A DNA stretch of 47,814 bases from Paracoccaceae bacterium (GCA_027486345.1 JAIXPH010000025.1:1-47814), one strand, 5' to 3'. Positions 16,754-26,539 are shown, numbered from the stretch's first letter. Notes: generated from the letters alone by a model not told the origin. Translations and numbers: made by a program.

Positions 16754-17041
16754 ATGTCCATCGACATCGAAACCGCCCGCCGCGTGGCGAAACTCGCCCG
16801 CATCCGCGTCGCGCCCGAAGACCTGCCGGAACTGGCGGGGCAGTTGTCCGGCATCCTGACGTTCATGGAACAACTCAACGAGGTGGACGTGACGGGCATT
16901 GAACCGATGACCTCGGTCACGCCGCAGCGGCTGAAACGCCGCGCCGATGTGGTGACGGATGGCAACATCCAAGCCCAGGTCCTGAAAAACGCCCCCGATG
17001 CCCGCGAGGGCTTTTTTGCCGTGCCGAAGGTGGTGGAATGA
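16754..17041 (+). CDS. gatC: Asp/Glu-tRNA amidotransferase subunit C
   Basis: A 95-residue Gat[42 protein letters not shown], the signature GIEPMTS, then a tail FFAVPKVVE. GatC stabilises the GatA-GatB complex that converts misacylated Glu-tRNAGln (and Asp-tRNAAsn) into the cognate aminoacyl-tRNA. SD-like AGGAGTTTCCC precedes ATG 16754. The stop overlaps the gatA start by ATGA, indicating coupling. Confidence 0.95.
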   Translation: MSIDIETARRVAKLARIRVAPEDLPELAGQLSGILTFMEQLNEVDVTGIEPMTSVTPQRLKRRADVVTDGNIQAQVLKNAPDAREGFFAVPKVVE

Positions 17042-18519
17042 CACACGCGAACCAACTGACCATCGCCGCCGCGCGGGACGCGCTGCGCAAGGGTGAGCTT
17101 TCGGCGGTCGATCTGACCATGTCCTGCCTGACCGCTATCGACGCGGGCGATGCGCTAGGGGCTTATGTCCACAAGACCCCGGACATTGCCCTGGATCAGG
17201 CCCGCGCGGCGGATGCGCGGATCAAGGCGGGCGATGCGCCGGACCTGTGCGGGATTCCCCTTGGCATCAAGGATGTGTTCTGCACCAAGGGCGTGCCGTC
17301 GCAGGCTGCCTCCAACATCCTCGCCGGGTTCAAGCCTGAGTATGAATCCACTGTCACCAGCAAGCTGTTCACTGCGGGCGCGGTGATGCTGGGCAAGCTG
17401 AACATGGACGAATTCGCCATGGGCAGCTCCAACGAATCCTCGTGCTATGGCAAGGCGGTCAACCCGTGGAAAGTTGACGCACGGCACCTGACTCCCGGTG
17501 GGTCGTCGGGTGGCTCTGCCGCTGCGGTCGCCGCCGACCTCTGCATCGCCGCCACCGGCACCGACACCGGCGGGTCGATCCGCCAGCCCGCCGCCTTCAC
17601 CGGCATCGTGGGCATCAAGCCGACCTATGGCCGCGTCAGCCGCTGGGGCATCATCGCCTATGCTTCGTCGCTCGATCAGGCCGGACCGATGACCAAATCC
17701 GTCCGCGATGCCGCGATCATGCTGGGCGCGATGGCTGGCCATGACCCCAAGGACTCCACCAGCGCCGACATCGCGGTGCCGGACTTTGAGGCCGCGCTGA
17801 CGGGCGACATCCGGGGCAAGAAGATCGGCCTGCCGCGCGAATACCGGCTGGACGGGCTTTCCGCCGAAGTCACAGCACTCTGGGACAAAGGCGCCGACAT
17901 GCTGCGCGCGGCGGGGGCCGAGATCGTCGATATCTCTCTCCCGCACACCAAATACGCCCTGCCCGCCTATTACGTCATCGCACCCGCCGAGGCGTCGTCC
18001 AACCTCGCCCGCTATGATGGCGTCCGCTACGGCCACCGCGCCAAGCTGTCCGCAGGCGATGGCATCACCGAGATGTACGAGGCCACCCGCGCCGAAGGCT
18101 TCGGCAAGGAAGTCCAGCGCCGCATCATGATCGGCACCTATGTGCTGTCGGCGGGCTTTTACGACGCCTATTACAACCGCGCCCGCAAGGTCCGCGCCCT
18201 GATCAAGCGCGACTTCGAGAACGCCTTTGCCGCCGGTGTCGATGCCATCCTCGCCCCCGCCACGCCGACCCCGGCCTTTGGTCTGGGCGAGATGGGGACG
18301 ACCGACCCGGTGGAGATGTATCTCAACGACGTCTTTACCGTGACCCTGAACCTTGCCGGTCTGCCCGGCGTGGCGGTTCCGGTGGGGCTGTCCGCCTCGG
18401 GTCTGCCTTTGGGCCTGCAACTGATCGGCCAGCCGTGGCAAGAGGCGGACCTGCTCAATCACGCCTATGTGCTGGAGCAGGCTGCGGGCTTTGTTTCCAA
18501 GCCGGAAAAATGGTGGTAA
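17038..18519 (+). CDS. gatA: Asp/Glu-tRNA amidotransferase subunit A
   Basis: A 493-residue amidase-signature enzyme that releases ammonia from glutamine for tRNA-dependent amidation. It has the catalytic Lys in [10 protein letters not shown] (about residue 78) and the Ser-rich [13 protein letters not shown] loop with the cis-Ser. [28 protein letters not shown] contains the nucleophile Ser. It is full length. gatB is not in the window; in alphaproteobacteria it is often unlinked. Confidence 0.97.
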   Translation: MTHANQLTIAAARDALRKGELSAVDLTMSCLTAIDAGDALGAYVHKTPDIALDQARAADARIKAGDAPDLCGIPLGIKDVFCTKGVPSQAASNILAGFKPEYESTVTSKLFTAGAVMLGKLNMDEFAMGSSNESSCYGKAVNPWKVDARHLTPGGSSGGSAAAVAADLCIAATGTDTGGSIRQPAAFTGIVGIKPTYGRVSRWGIIAYASSLDQAGPMTKSVRDAAIMLGAMAGHDPKDSTSADIAVPDFEAALTGDIRGKKIGLPREYRLDGLSAEVTALWDKGADMLRAAGAEIVDISLPHTKYALPAYYVIAPAEASSNLARYDGVRYGHRAKLSAGDGITEMYEATRAEGFGKEVQRRIMIGTYVLSAGFYDAYYNRARKVRALIKRDFENAFAAGVDAILAPATPTPAFGLGEMGTTDPVEMYLNDVFTVTLNLAGLPGVAVPVGLSASGLPLGLQLIGQPWQEADLLNHAYVLEQAAGFVSKPEKWW

Positions 18520-18604
18520 GGCGCGCAATCGCCTGCCACAGTGAATTGCGCCCGTGATGGCGCAGGGCGAAGCCGAAGTAAGCCAGAGCGAAAGTCCAGA
18601 ACCG

Positions 18605-19417
18605 ATGCGGATGCGTGCCTCCTTCCTGACCCTTGCCGCCGTGGCCCTTGCGGCCTGCTCTCCGCCTGTGCCCGACAGCGGGGCAGGCGTCGGCTTTCAG
18701 GACTATGACAGCTACCTGCGCGAGCAGGAGGCCGCCGCCGCCCGCGCCCCGGTGACGGGGGCCTTCCCTGCGGCCACCGCCCCGGCAGGCACCGGCTTTT
18801 CGACCGACATCGCCGCCGCCGCGATCAACCGTGCCACAGGCGTTGCGCCGACCACCGCGCCGATGGCCGGTGCCCCGCTGACCGCAGCCCCTGTCTATCC
18901 CGCACCGACCAGCGCCGTGCCCGCGCTTGATCCCAATCTCCCGCTCGACCCCAACCGTCCGCGCGGGAACGAGCCCAGCACCATCGCCGGCACCACCAGC
19001 GAGATGACGGGCATTGCAGGCAGCGCCGTCGCGGGAGGCGGGATTTCGGACGAGCAGGATTTCAACGCGGTCTCGGCGCGCGAAACCATCGAATCCGACA
19101 AGGAACGCATCGCGCGCAACCGCGCGCAGTATACCGTGATCCAGCCGACCGCCGTGCCGGAGCGCACGGCCAACACCGGGCCGAACCTTGTGGAATATGC
19201 GCTGTCCACCACGCACAATCCGGGCACGCAGATGTATTCCCGCTCGTCGATCCGGCTGACGGACCCGAACGTGGCGTGCGCGCGCTACACCTCGTCGGAT
19301 TTCGCGCAGCAAGCCTTCCTCGAGGCGGGCGGCCCGAAGCGTGACCGCAAGGGACTCGATCCGGATGGCGACGGTTTCGCCTGTGCCTGGGACCCCCGGC
19401 CTTTCCGGCTGCAGTGA
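18605..19417 (+). CDS. excalibur-domain lipoprotein
   Basis: A 270-residue predicted lipoprotein with lipobox VALAAC (Cys near 19). A long low-complexity Ala/Pro/Thr-rich region (about 25-140) follows. The C-terminal excalibur-type Ca-binding motif DRKGLDPDGDGFACAWDP (about 247-264) has the DxDxDG loop and paired Cys characteristic of the family. I start at ATG 18605, since the 17 codons upstream are hydrophilic and would bury the signal peptide; ATG 18611 is an alternative. The last codon overlaps the GTG of the amidase gene (GTGA), so the two may act together at the cell wall. This functional link is inferred. Confidence 0.8.
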   Translation: MRMRASFLTLAAVALAACSPPVPDSGAGVGFQDYDSYLREQEAAAARAPVTGAFPAATAPAGTGFSTDIAAAAINRATGVAPTTAPMAGAPLTAAPVYPAPTSAVPALDPNLPLDPNRPRGNEPSTIAGTTSEMTGIAGSAVAGGGISDEQDFNAVSARETIESDKERIARNRAQYTVIQPTAVPERTANTGPNLVEYALSTTHNPGTQMYSRSSIRLTDPNVACARYTSSDFAQQAFLEAGGPKRDRKGLDPDGDGFACAWDPRPFRLQ

Positions 19418-20076
19418 GCTGGCCGTCCCCCAATCACGGCGAACGCCGGGGCGGGGCGGGGCCGGAGCTGGTGGTGATCCATTACACGGCGATGGCCAGT
19501 TGCGCCGCTTCCCGCGCGCAGCTGTGTGATCCCGTGGCCGAGGTGTCGGCGCATTGGCTGATCGATCTGGATGGCAGCACGGAACAATTGGTCGATGAGG
19601 GCCGCCGCGCCTGGCATGCCGGCGCAGGGTCTTGGGGCGGCGTGACGGATGTCAATTCGCATTCCATCGGGATCGAATTGCAAAATAGCGGCGATGCCCC
19701 CTTTCCGGCACCACAGATGGTGGCGCTGGAAACCCTGCTGGCCGGGATCCTGGACCGCTGGCACATCCCGCCCGCGCGCGTGATCGCCCATTCCGACATG
19801 GCCCCCACCCGCAAGGCTGATCCCGGTCCGCGCTTTGACTGGCGGCGGCTGGCACGCCGGGGCCTGTCCGTCTGGCCGCAGGCTGCCGACGCCGATCCCG
19901 GCGCTTTCGTTCCCGCGCTGCGCGCCTTTGGCTATCCCGATGCGCCGCCCGAGGCGCTCTTGACCGCCTTTCGGCTGCGCTTCGCCCCCTGGGCGCGCGG
20001 CCCCGTCAGCCCCTCCGACGCTGGCGCGGCCTGCGACCTCGCCCAACGCTTTCCTGCCGCAGCGCTTTCCCGTTGA
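19414..20076 (+). CDS. N-acetylmuramoyl-L-alanine amidase (AmpD/Amidase_2 type)
   Basis: A 220-residue zinc amidase. The first ligand is in VVIHYTAM (about residue 22). Further features are SAHWLIDLDGST, GIELQNSG and IAHSDMAPTRKADPGPRFDW, which holds the last His and the catalytic-type Lys/Asp. A C-terminal peptidoglycan-binding-like segment lies at about 150-205. No signal peptide is seen, which suits a cytoplasmic AmpD-like role in cell-wall recycling. The start is GTG 19414, overlapping the stop of the excalibur gene. It ends 32 bases before rnpB. Confidence 0.88.
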   Translation: MSWPSPNHGERRGGAGPELVVIHYTAMASCAASRAQLCDPVAEVSAHWLIDLDGSTEQLVDEGRRAWHAGAGSWGGVTDVNSHSIGIELQNSGDAPFPAPQMVALETLLAGILDRWHIPPARVIAHSDMAPTRKADPGPRFDWRRLARRGLSVWPQAADADPGAFVPALRAFGYPDAPPEALLTAFRLRFAPWARGPVSPSDAGAACDLAQRFPAAALSR

Positions 20077-20108
20077 CGCCCCCGCCCCCGGCGCGTAAGC
20101 CCCACCTC

Positions 20109-20516
20109 GCGCGGATGGCTGGATGACCGCGGGCCGGGCAACCGGTTCGAGGAAAGTCCGGACTCCATGAAGTAAGGGTGCCGGGTAATGCCCGGCGGGG
20201 GAAACCCCAGGGAAAGCGCCACAGAGAAGAGTCTGCCTTGCATGCAAGGCGATGGTGAAACGGTGGGGTAAGAGCCCACCGCGGACCTGGCAACAGGGAC
20301 GGCACGGCAAGCCCCACCCGGAGCAATGCCGAATAGGGGCCTCGCGCGGAAAGGTCCGGACCACAGGCGCAAGCCTGCCGTAGACCTCCGCAGGGACACT
20401 TCAGCCCGAGATGGCCCGGGTTGGCAGCTTGACCGGCGCGGTGACGCGTCTGGCAGAGGAATGGTCATCCAGAGGGGCAACCCTTGGACAGAATCCGGCT
20501 TACAGGCCATCCGCGC
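20109..20516 (+). ncRNA. rnpB: RNase P RNA, class A
   Basis: The conserved 5' block GAGGAAAGTCCGGACTCC (from 20149) and the 3' block ACAGAATCCGGCTTA (20488-20502) form P4. The ends pair as P1: GCGCGGATGGC (20109-20119) with GCCATCCGCGC (20506-20516). The interior carries the typical GCGCCACAGAGA, GGTGAAACGGTGGGGTAAGAGCCCACC and CGGAAAGGTCCGGACCACAGGC elements, so the catalytic core looks intact. This is the RNA subunit that matures the 5' ends of tRNAs. The ends are set by the P1 helix and may be off by a few bases. Open frames through this region are spurious. Confidence 0.97.
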
Positions 20517-20646
20517 ATCTGGCCACGCCGCAACAGCCACGACCCGTTTGGTGCAGGCGTCTCAGCACCCGCGGGGCAGTTGGTCTGCGCAGGGACGCGG
20601 ACTCTATGTCCGCCCCCCTTACCTGCCCAGGGCGGCGCGGAGCGCG

Positions 20647-20802
20647 TCAGATATAGCGCTCGCGAAACAGGCCCCGCTCGATTTGACGTTGGCGGTTTTC
20701 AAGGTCGATCCGGTCAACCGCGCTGTCGAGATAGGCCCGCTCCAGATCCGCACGGTTGGGAATATGGAAGGCGCGGATGAACTTCTTCACGTTTTCGAAC
20801 AT
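20647..20802 (-). CDS. DUF3563 small protein
   Basis: A 51-residue protein starting MFENVKKFIRAFHIPNRADL, with the family's IDLExRQRQIERGLF segment at the C-terminus. The frame is open further upstream, but ATG 20802 has an excellent SD (AGGAG, 7 bases away). The function of DUF3563 is unknown; such proteins are common as single small genes in alpha- and betaproteobacteria. A palindrome TTGCTGCA-t-TGCAGCAA lies 81-97 bases upstream. The 130-base gap towards rnpB contains a weak 6-bp hairpin (20597-20613) and nothing else visible. Confidence 0.85.
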   Translation of the reverse strand: MFENVKKFIRAFHIPNRADLERAYLDSAVDRIDLENRQRQIERGLFRERYI

Positions 20803-20882
20803 TTGGAACACTCCTGTCGGGTTGTCCCCCCTACCGAAGAGATAGGACGCAACGGACGGCATGAGTAGCGGCGACATTGGAA

Positions 20883-20899
20883 TTGCTGCATTGCAGCAA
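20883..20899. promoter_or_regulatory. TTGCTGCA/TGCAGCAA palindrome upstream of DUF3563
   Basis: An 8-bp perfect inverted repeat with a 1-base centre, 81 bases from the DUF3563 start. It resembles CTGC-N-GCAG type operators such as those reported for the PHB regulator PhaR in Rhodobacterales. Similar elements occur upstream of the DUF1127 gene (47070-47118). Operator function is inferred. Confidence 0.45.
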
Positions 20900-20933
20900 G
20901 CGCAAGGCCGGTGTCGCGCGCGCCTTGCCATGG

Positions 20934-21064
20934 CCCCCTCACCCTGCCCTCTCCCCCAAGGGGAGAGGGGGGCTTCATCCTGACAGGGACATCCCCATGC
21001 GACTCCGACGGCCTGCCGGATCGCGTCCCCTCTCCCCTCGGGGGAGAGGGTCAGGGTGAGGGGG
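20934..21064. repeat. CCCTCTCCCC/GGGGAGAGGG paired palindromic repeat
   Basis: Two GAGAGGG-type hairpins (20946-20970 and 21028-21050 approximately) are themselves nested in a large inverted repeat. The left arm, CCCCCTCACCCTGCCCTCTC onward from 20935, pairs with the right arm, GGGGAGAGGGTCAGGGTGAG up to 21064, with a single-base bulge. The structure ends 3 bases before the recN stop codon. This CCCTCACCCT...GGGGAGAGGG type of palindrome is a common dispersed intergenic repeat in GC-rich proteobacteria. It may terminate or stabilise recN mRNA. The gap 20803-21066 otherwise holds only the upstream region of DUF3563. Confidence 0.75.
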
Positions 21065-21066
21065 CA

Positions 21067-22710
21067 TCACGCCGACAGCAAGGCCCGCGCCGCTTGCCGC
21101 GCCGCGTCCGAGATCGTGTCCCCCGACAGCATCCGCGCGATTTCCTCGACCCGGTCGGGGGCCGAGAGCGGCACCACGGTGGACAGGGTCTGGTCCGCCA
21201 CCACCCGCTTTTCCACCCGCCAATGGGTCCCGCCCAAAGCGGCGACCTGCGGCGAGTGCGTCACGACCAGCACCTGACAGCCCGCGGCCAGCGCCTTCAG
21301 CCTGCGGCCGACGGCATCCGCCGTGGCCCCGCCGACGCCGCGGTCGATCTCGTCAAAGATCATGGTTAAACCGGGGGCATCGCCCGTCAGGCACACCTTC
21401 AACGCCAAGAGAAACCGGCTGAGTTCGCCACCAGAGGCGATCCGGTTCAACGCCCCGGACGGTGCGCCCGGATTGGTGGCGACGGTGAAGGTCACCGCGT
21501 CCACGCCCTCCGGACCCGGCTCACCCGCCGTCACCTCGGTCACAAAGACCGCGCGTTCCATTTTCAGCGGCGCGAGTTCCGCAGCCATCGCCAGATCCAG
21601 CCGCTTGGCGGCCGCCAGACGCGCCTGCGTCACCGCCGCCGCCTCGTCACGATACCGGCGCTCCGCCTGTACCACGGCCTTTTCCAGCGCGGCGATGCCG
21701 CTTTCCCCGGCATCCAGTGCCGCCAGACGCGCGCGCAGCCCATCGGCATGGCCACCCAGATCATCCGCCGCCACGCCATGCTTGCGCGCAAGCGCCCGGA
21801 TGGCAAAGAGACGCTCTTCCAGCGCCTCAAGCTCTGCCGGGTTGAAATCCAGCGCCTGCAGCGTGTCCTCAACCCCGGCCTGCGCCTCGGAGAGTTCGGC
21901 CAAGGCGCGGTTCAGCGCTGCCAGCGCCGGTTCCAGCCGCCCTTCGGCCCGATCCGCCGCCCCTTCTAGCCAGCGCATGGCGTCGCAAATGGCCTGTTCC
22001 GCGCCATGCTCGCCAATCGCGGCATGGGCGCGGGCGATGTCGCTGCGGATGCGTTCCGCGCCCTGCATCATGCGGCGGCGGGCATCCAGACTTGCCTCTT
22101 CCCCCGCCTCGGGGTTCAGCTTGTCCAGTTCCGCCACGGCGTGGCGCAGGAAATCCTCTTCCTTGCGGGCCGCTTGCAAGGCCAACTCCGCCTCAGCCAG
22201 CGCCGCACGCGCCTGCGATTGCCCGCGCCATGCCGCGCGCAGGGGGGACAGGTCCAGCCCGGCAAAGGCATCCAGCAGCGCCCGATGCCCGCGCGGGTTC
22301 AGCAATCCCCGGTCGTCATGCTGGCCATGCAGTTCCACCAGCGTGTCGGACAGGTCGCGCAGCACCTCGCCGGACACCCGCCGGTCATTGACCCAAGCCG
22401 TCTTGCGGCCATCGGCCGTGTTCACGCGGCGCAGGATCAGGTCATCCTCGGCCTCGATCCCCGCCTCGGTCAGCACCGCGCGAGCGGGGTGATCGGCGGA
22501 CAGATCGAACACCGCCGTCACCTCGCCCTGTGCCGCGCCCTGGCGCACCAGTTCCGCCCGCCCGCGCCAGCCCAGCACGAATCCCAACGCATCGAGCAGG
22601 ATCGACTTCCCCGCCCCGGTCTCCCCGGTCAGCACGTTCAGGCCCGGCTGGAACTCCAGCGCCAGCCGGTCGATGATCAGCACATCGCGGATGTCGAGAG
22701 AGCGGAGCAT
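21067..22710 (-). CDS. recN: DNA repair protein RecN
   Basis: A 547-residue SMC-like ATPase for double-strand break repair. It has Walker A LTGETGAGKSILLDAL (about 31-46), a long coiled-coil middle (about 160-370, Ala/Glu/Arg-rich), the ABC signature RIASGGELSRFLLALK (about 437-452) and Walker B LTMIFDEIDRGVGG. The start is ATG 22710 after AGGAACAG; an earlier in-frame ATG lacks support. It follows bamD with a 22-base gap. Downstream of recN is the palindromic repeat at 20934-21064. Confidence 0.95.
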   Translation of the reverse strand: MLRSLDIRDVLIIDRLALEFQPGLNVLTGETGAGKSILLDALGFVLGWRGRAELVRQGAAQGEVTAVFDLSADHPARAVLTEAGIEAEDDLILRRVNTADGRKTAWVNDRRVSGEVLRDLSDTLVELHGQHDDRGLLNPRGHRALLDAFAGLDLSPLRAAWRGQSQARAALAEAELALQAARKEEDFLRHAVAELDKLNPEAGEEASLDARRRMMQGAERIRSDIARAHAAIGEHGAEQAICDAMRWLEGAADRAEGRLEPALAALNRALAELSEAQAGVEDTLQALDFNPAELEALEERLFAIRALARKHGVAADDLGGHADGLRARLAALDAGESGIAALEKAVVQAERRYRDEAAAVTQARLAAAKRLDLAMAAELAPLKMERAVFVTEVTAGEPGPEGVDAVTFTVATNPGAPSGALNRIASGGELSRFLLALKVCLTGDAPGLTMIFDEIDRGVGGATADAVGRRLKALAAGCQVLVVTHSPQVAALGGTHWRVEKRVVADQTLSTVVPLSAPDRVEEIARMLSGDTISDAARQAARALLSA

Positions 22711-22732
22711 TCTGTTCCTGTCGTGAGACGGC

Positions 22733-23575
22733 TTAGAGCCATTCACCCTTGATCATCTGGCGATAGATGCCGGCCAACCAGCTGTTGCCCTTGGCCTCGG
22801 GTTCCAGCCCCTGTTTTTTGAGCAGAGCGAAGCTGTCCTCATAGAACGGGTTGGAGCGGTAGTTGTAGCCAAGGATCGCACCCGCCGTCTGCGCCTCGTC
22901 GCGCAGGCCAAGGGCCAGATAGCATTCGACCAAGCGGTGCAACGCTTCGGCGGTGTGGGTGGTGGTCTGGAAATCCTGCACCACGGTGCGGAACCGGTTG
23001 ATGGCGGCGGTGTAATTGCCGCGCTTCAGGTAGTAGCGCCCGATTTCCATTTCCTTCGCGGCCAGATGGTCGAAGGCGAGCTCGAACTTCAGGATCGCCG
23101 AGCGGGCGTAATCGCTGTCCGGGTAGGTTTCGATCACGTCGCGCATGGATTGCAGCGCCTGGAAGGTCAGGCCCTGATCGCGGCCCACATCCTCGATCTG
23201 GTCGTAATAGGACAGCGCCATGAGATAGAGCGCATAGGCCGCATCCTCATCCGCCGGGTAGAAGTCCAGGAAGCGCTGCGCGGCAACCCGCGCCTCTTCG
23301 TATTCCTTGGCCTTGTGGTGGCTGAAGGCCTGCATGATCAAGGCACGCTTGGCCCATTCGGTGTAGGGATAAATCCGCTCCACCTCTTCGAAATAGCGCA
23401 ACGCCTCTTTGGGTTTGCCGTCACCTTCAAGGATCAGTTCCCCGCGCTTGTACAGCTCTTCGGCGGTGTAGCTTTCCATGGGGGCGTCACGCGTGCCACC
23501 CGGCGCACAGGCGGACAGCGTGGCCGCCAGAAGCATTGCGCCAAATACCCGCGCGCCTGCTGTCACGACTGCCAT
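22733..23575 (-). CDS. bamD: outer membrane assembly lipoprotein BamD
   Basis: A 280-residue lipoprotein of the BAM complex. The signal peptide ends in LAATLSAC (Cys about residue 23), and five TPR-like repeats follow (about 45-250): YKRGELILEGDGKPKEALRYFEEVERIYPYTEWAKRALIMQAF, then FLDFYPADEDAAYALYLMALSYYDQIEDVGRDQ, a BamD hallmark. ATG 23575 is preceded by GGGGTAGGCGGA; ATG 23593, six codons earlier, is an alternative with a poorer SD. It lies between lpxC and recN, a standard alphaproteobacterial order after ftsZ. Confidence 0.93.
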   Translation of the reverse strand: MAVVTAGARVFGAMLLAATLSACAPGGTRDAPMESYTAEELYKRGELILEGDGKPKEALRYFEEVERIYPYTEWAKRALIMQAFSHHKAKEYEEARVAAQRFLDFYPADEDAAYALYLMALSYYDQIEDVGRDQGLTFQALQSMRDVIETYPDSDYARSAILKFELAFDHLAAKEMEIGRYYLKRGNYTAAINRFRTVVQDFQTTTHTAEALHRLVECYLALGLRDEAQTAGAILGYNYRSNPFYEDSFALLKKQGLEPEAKGNSWLAGIYRQMIKGEWL

Positions 23576-23724
23576 TCCGCCTACCCCACGCATTGCTTTG
23601 GACCGGCCCGACCGAGAGCGAAACACACCCCGGGGCGACCGTTCGCCCAACCTTTGCCACGTCCTAGCACAGAAAAATCCGGGGCGCAAAACGGCTTTCA
23701 CGCCGCAGGCCCTGCAGCACCGCG

Positions 23725-24648
23725 TCAGGCGGCGCGCACCGGAAGATCGGCGGCGATGACCCCCACGCCGGGCAGTTTCCCCAAGGTGTGCGCGCCGACT
23801 TCGACACGTTCCCACGCCTCCGGCTGGGCAAACAGGGCGCGCAGCAGGCGGTTGGTCATGGCATGGCCCGCGCGGATGCCGGTGTAGCGGCCAAGGATCG
23901 GCGCACCGGCCAAAGAAAGATCCCCCAGGGCGTCCAGCATCTTGTGGCGCACGGGTTCATCGGCATGGCGCAAGCCACCGGGGCTGAGCACCTGATCGCC
24001 TTGAAACACGACCGCGTTTTCCAGCGTGCCACCCAGGGCCAGCCCATTGGCGCGCATCGCATCGACGTCGATCTGGCGGCAGAAGGTGCGGCTGTCGGAC
24101 AGTTCCCGCACGAAAGCCCCGTTGGCCAGATTCAGACGCTTGGTCTGGCGACCGATCGCAGCCTCGGCAAAATCGATCTGGAAGTCGATCTCCAGCAGTT
24201 CTGCCGGTTCCAGCCGCGCCACGGCATCGCCATCGCGCACTTCGACCGGCTTGAGGACACGGATCGCCATGACGGGCGCGTCCTGCGCCACGATTCCGGC
24301 CGCAAGGAACCCTTCGACGAAAGGCACGGCGGAGCCGTCAAGGATCGGCACTTCCGGCCCGTCGATTTCGATCAGCGCGTTGTGGATGGCGCAACCGGCC
24401 AGCGCCGCCATCACATGTTCGATGGTCGAGACGGAAACGTCCGCGGCATTGGCCACCAAGGTGCACAGGCGCGAGGGCACGACATGATCCCAGATGGCGG
24501 GGATCGTCGCATCACGCGCGGCGACATCGGTCCGGACAAAGACAACACCATGGTCCACGGGCGCAGGCTTGACGGCCATCCGCACCGGCGTGCCGCGGTG
24601 CAGGCCGAGTCCTTCGAAAATGGCTGTGGTCTTGAGCGTGTTTTGCAC
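23725..24648 (-). CDS. lpxC: UDP-3-O-acyl-N-acetylglucosamine deacetylase
   Basis: A 307-residue zinc enzyme making the first committed step of lipid A synthesis. It has an N-terminal GLGLHRGTPVRMAVKPA and zinc ligands His in TIEHVMAALAG (about residue 78) and His/Asp in HKMLDALGDLSL (about 237-241). The catalytic-region His is in AGHAMTNRLLRAL. The length is typical. It starts 170 bases beyond the ftsZ terminator, so it should have its own promoter within 24649-24820. It is followed by bamD after about 150 bases. Confidence 0.96.
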   Translation of the reverse strand: MQNTLKTTAIFEGLGLHRGTPVRMAVKPAPVDHGVVFVRTDVAARDATIPAIWDHVVPSRLCTLVANAADVSVSTIEHVMAALAGCAIHNALIEIDGPEVPILDGSAVPFVEGFLAAGIVAQDAPVMAIRVLKPVEVRDGDAVARLEPAELLEIDFQIDFAEAAIGRQTKRLNLANGAFVRELSDSRTFCRQIDVDAMRANGLALGGTLENAVVFQGDQVLSPGGLRHADEPVRHKMLDALGDLSLAGAPILGRYTGIRAGHAMTNRLLRALFAQPEAWERVEVGAHTLGKLPGVGVIAADLPVRAA

Positions 24649-24824
24649 GTGTCATCAGTCCGTTCTGGCGGAGCACCTGTCCAAGGGACATCGCGCCCGC
24701 GCATTCACGCCAAGCCCCCTTGACGCAGGGCTTTGGTAATTCCGCACTGCGGCAATCTCAACTCACTCTTTGTAACTGAATATGTCACAGATCAGCCGCC
24801 GCGGAACCCGTTGAATACAAAAGA

Positions 24825-24854
24825 AAACGGCCCGGAGTTTTCTCCGGGCCGTTT
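24825..24854 (-). terminator. Rho-independent terminator of ftsZ
   Basis: A perfect 13-bp stem AAACGGCCCGGAG (24825-24837) with its complement (24842-24854) and a 4-base loop. On the - strand the stem runs into TTTTCTTTTG. It begins 18 bases after the ftsZ stop codon, isolating ftsZ from lpxC. Confidence 0.92.
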
Positions 24855-24871
24855 CAATCCGTGATCAAGGA

Positions 24872-26539
24872 TCAGTTGGCCTGACGGCGCAGGAAGGCGG
24901 GAATCTCGATCCGTTCCTGATCCGCGCTGAGTTCCGGCTCATCATCGAAAGAGTTGACCGGAGGCTGCTGGCGGGCCTGCGGGGCGGGTTCGGCACCGCC
25001 ACCGGCCATGCGGTTGATCAGCGAGCCGATGCCAAAGCGCGGGCGCGGCTCGGCCGCCGGTTTCGGCGCGGGCGCGGCAGCGCGCTGCGGTGCGGCGGGC
25101 GCTTGCGGACGCGGCGCAGGCGCACCGTTGCCTTTGGTGACAGCGGCTTGCAGACGGGCGAGCGCCTCGGGCGAGGGGGTGCCGGGTGCGCGCGGACGCG
25201 GGGCCACGAAAGCGGCGGCGTCCTGATCATGCGCGGCGGACATCGGGCGCTGCTGCGGTGCAGGCTGCGGACGATAGGCCGGCGGCGGCATGTCATCGGC
25301 AACGTCGTGCTGCGGCTGGAACGACGGCTGCGGCGCGTCGAACAGCGACGGGGCCGGATTTTGCAGCGGCATCGGCTGGGGTTGATGCTGCGGCTGCTGG
25401 GCCATCGGCTGCGGCGCATATTGCTGCGGCGCGGGCTGCTGGACCTGCATCGTCAAGGGCATTTCAGCGCGCGGCTGCGGGGCCGGGGCATATTGCTGCG
25501 GCGCGGCCTGCGGCGGCAGCGGGGCAGCCATGCTGCGACGGGCGACCGGGGTTTCGGCGCGGTTGGCGGCGGTGGCGTCGATGCCGGTCGCCACGACCGA
25601 CACGCGGATCGCGCCTTCCATGCTGGTATCCAGGGTGGAGCCGACGATGATGTTGGCGTCCGGGTCCACCTTGTCGCGGATGATGTTCGCGGCCTCGTCC
25701 AGTTCGAACAGGGTCAGGTCATAACCGCCGGTGATGTTGATCAACACACCCTTGGCGCCATTGAGCGAGATTTCATCCAAGAGCGGGTTGGCGATGGCCT
25801 TTTCGGCCGCCTGCACGGCGCGGTCTTCGCCGGTGGCTTCGCCCGTGCCCATCATGGCCTTGCCCATCTCATCCATCACGGCGCGCACGTCCGCGAAGTC
25901 GAGGTTGATCAGGCCCGGCCGCACCATCAGGTCGGTCACGCCCTTGACGCCCTGATAGAGGACGTCATCGGCCATGGCGAAGGCTTCGGTGAAGGTGGTG
26001 CGCTCATTCGCCAGACGGAAGAGGTTCTGGTTCGGAATGATGATCAGGGTATCCACGACCTTTTGCAGGGCCTCGATGCCCTCTTCGGCCTGACGCATGC
26101 GCTTGGCCCCTTCGAACTGGAAAGGCTTGGTCACCACGCCGACGGTCAACACGCCCAATTCCCGCGCGGCCTGCGCGATGATCGGCGCGGCCCCCGTCCC
26201 CGTGCCGCCGCCCATCCCGGCGGTGATGAAGCACATATGCGCCCCCGCCAGATGATCGACGATCTCTTCGATGGTTTCCTCAGCGGCGGCGGCCCCGACG
26301 GTCGGACGCGCGCCCGCCCCCAGACCCTCGGTCACTTTCAGACCCATCTGGATGCGCGAGTGGGCTTTCGACTGCTGCAGCGCCTGCGCGTCGGTGTTCG
26401 CGACCACGAACTCCACGCCTTCAAGCTGCTTGTCGATCATGTTGTTCACGGCGTTGCCACCAGCCCCGCCCACACCGAAAACAGTGATGCGCGGCTTGAG
26501 TTCTTCCCGCTGCGAGGAAATCGAAAGGTTCAGGGTCAT
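24872..26539 (-). CDS. ftsZ: cell division protein FtsZ
   Basis: A 555-residue tubulin homologue forming the Z ring. The GTPase core (about 10-320) has [23 protein letters not shown], the tubulin signature [14 protein letters not shown] (about 107-120) and the T7 loop [12 protein letters not shown] very long Gln/Pro/Ala-rich linker (about 330-520) follows, and a C-terminal tail [16 protein letters not shown] carries the FtsA-binding peptide. ATG 26539 follows GGCGGAG; the longer in-frame extension is promoter DNA. The linker is typical of alphaproteobacteria and makes the protein much longer than the E. coli one. It has its own promoter region in the 207-base gap after ftsA. Confidence 0.97.
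   Translation of the reverse strand: MTLNLSISSQREELKPRITVFGVGGAGGNAVNNMIDKQLEGVEFVVANTDAQALQQSKAHSRIQMGLKVTEGLGAGARPTVGAAAAEETIEEIVDHLAGAHMCFITAGMGGGTGTGAAPIIAQAARELGVLTVGVVTKPFQFEGAKRMRQAEEGIEALQKVVDTLIIIPNQNLFRLANERTTFTEAFAMADDVLYQGVKGVTDLMVRPGLINLDFADVRAVMDEMGKAMMGTGEATGEDRAVQAAEKAIANPLLDEISLNGAKGVLINITGGYDLTLFELDEAANIIRDKVDPDANIIVGSTLDTSMEGAIRVSVVATGIDATAANRAETPVARRSMAAPLPPQAAPQQYAPAPQPRAEMPLTMQVQQPAPQQYAPQPMAQQPQHQPQPMPLQNPAPSLFDAPQPSFQPQHDVADDMPPPAYRPQPAPQQRPMSAAHDQDAAAFVAPRPRAPGTPSPEALARLQAAVTKGNGAPAPRPQAPAAPQRAAAPAPKPAAEPRPRFGIGSLINRMAGGGAEPAPQARQQPPVNSFDDEPELSADQERIEIPAFLRRQAN

Noticed and set aside
20326-20868. A 180-codon frame on the + strand over rnpB.
   Set aside because: It lies across the RNase P RNA and antisense to DUF3563; rnpB secondary structure motifs account for the sequence.
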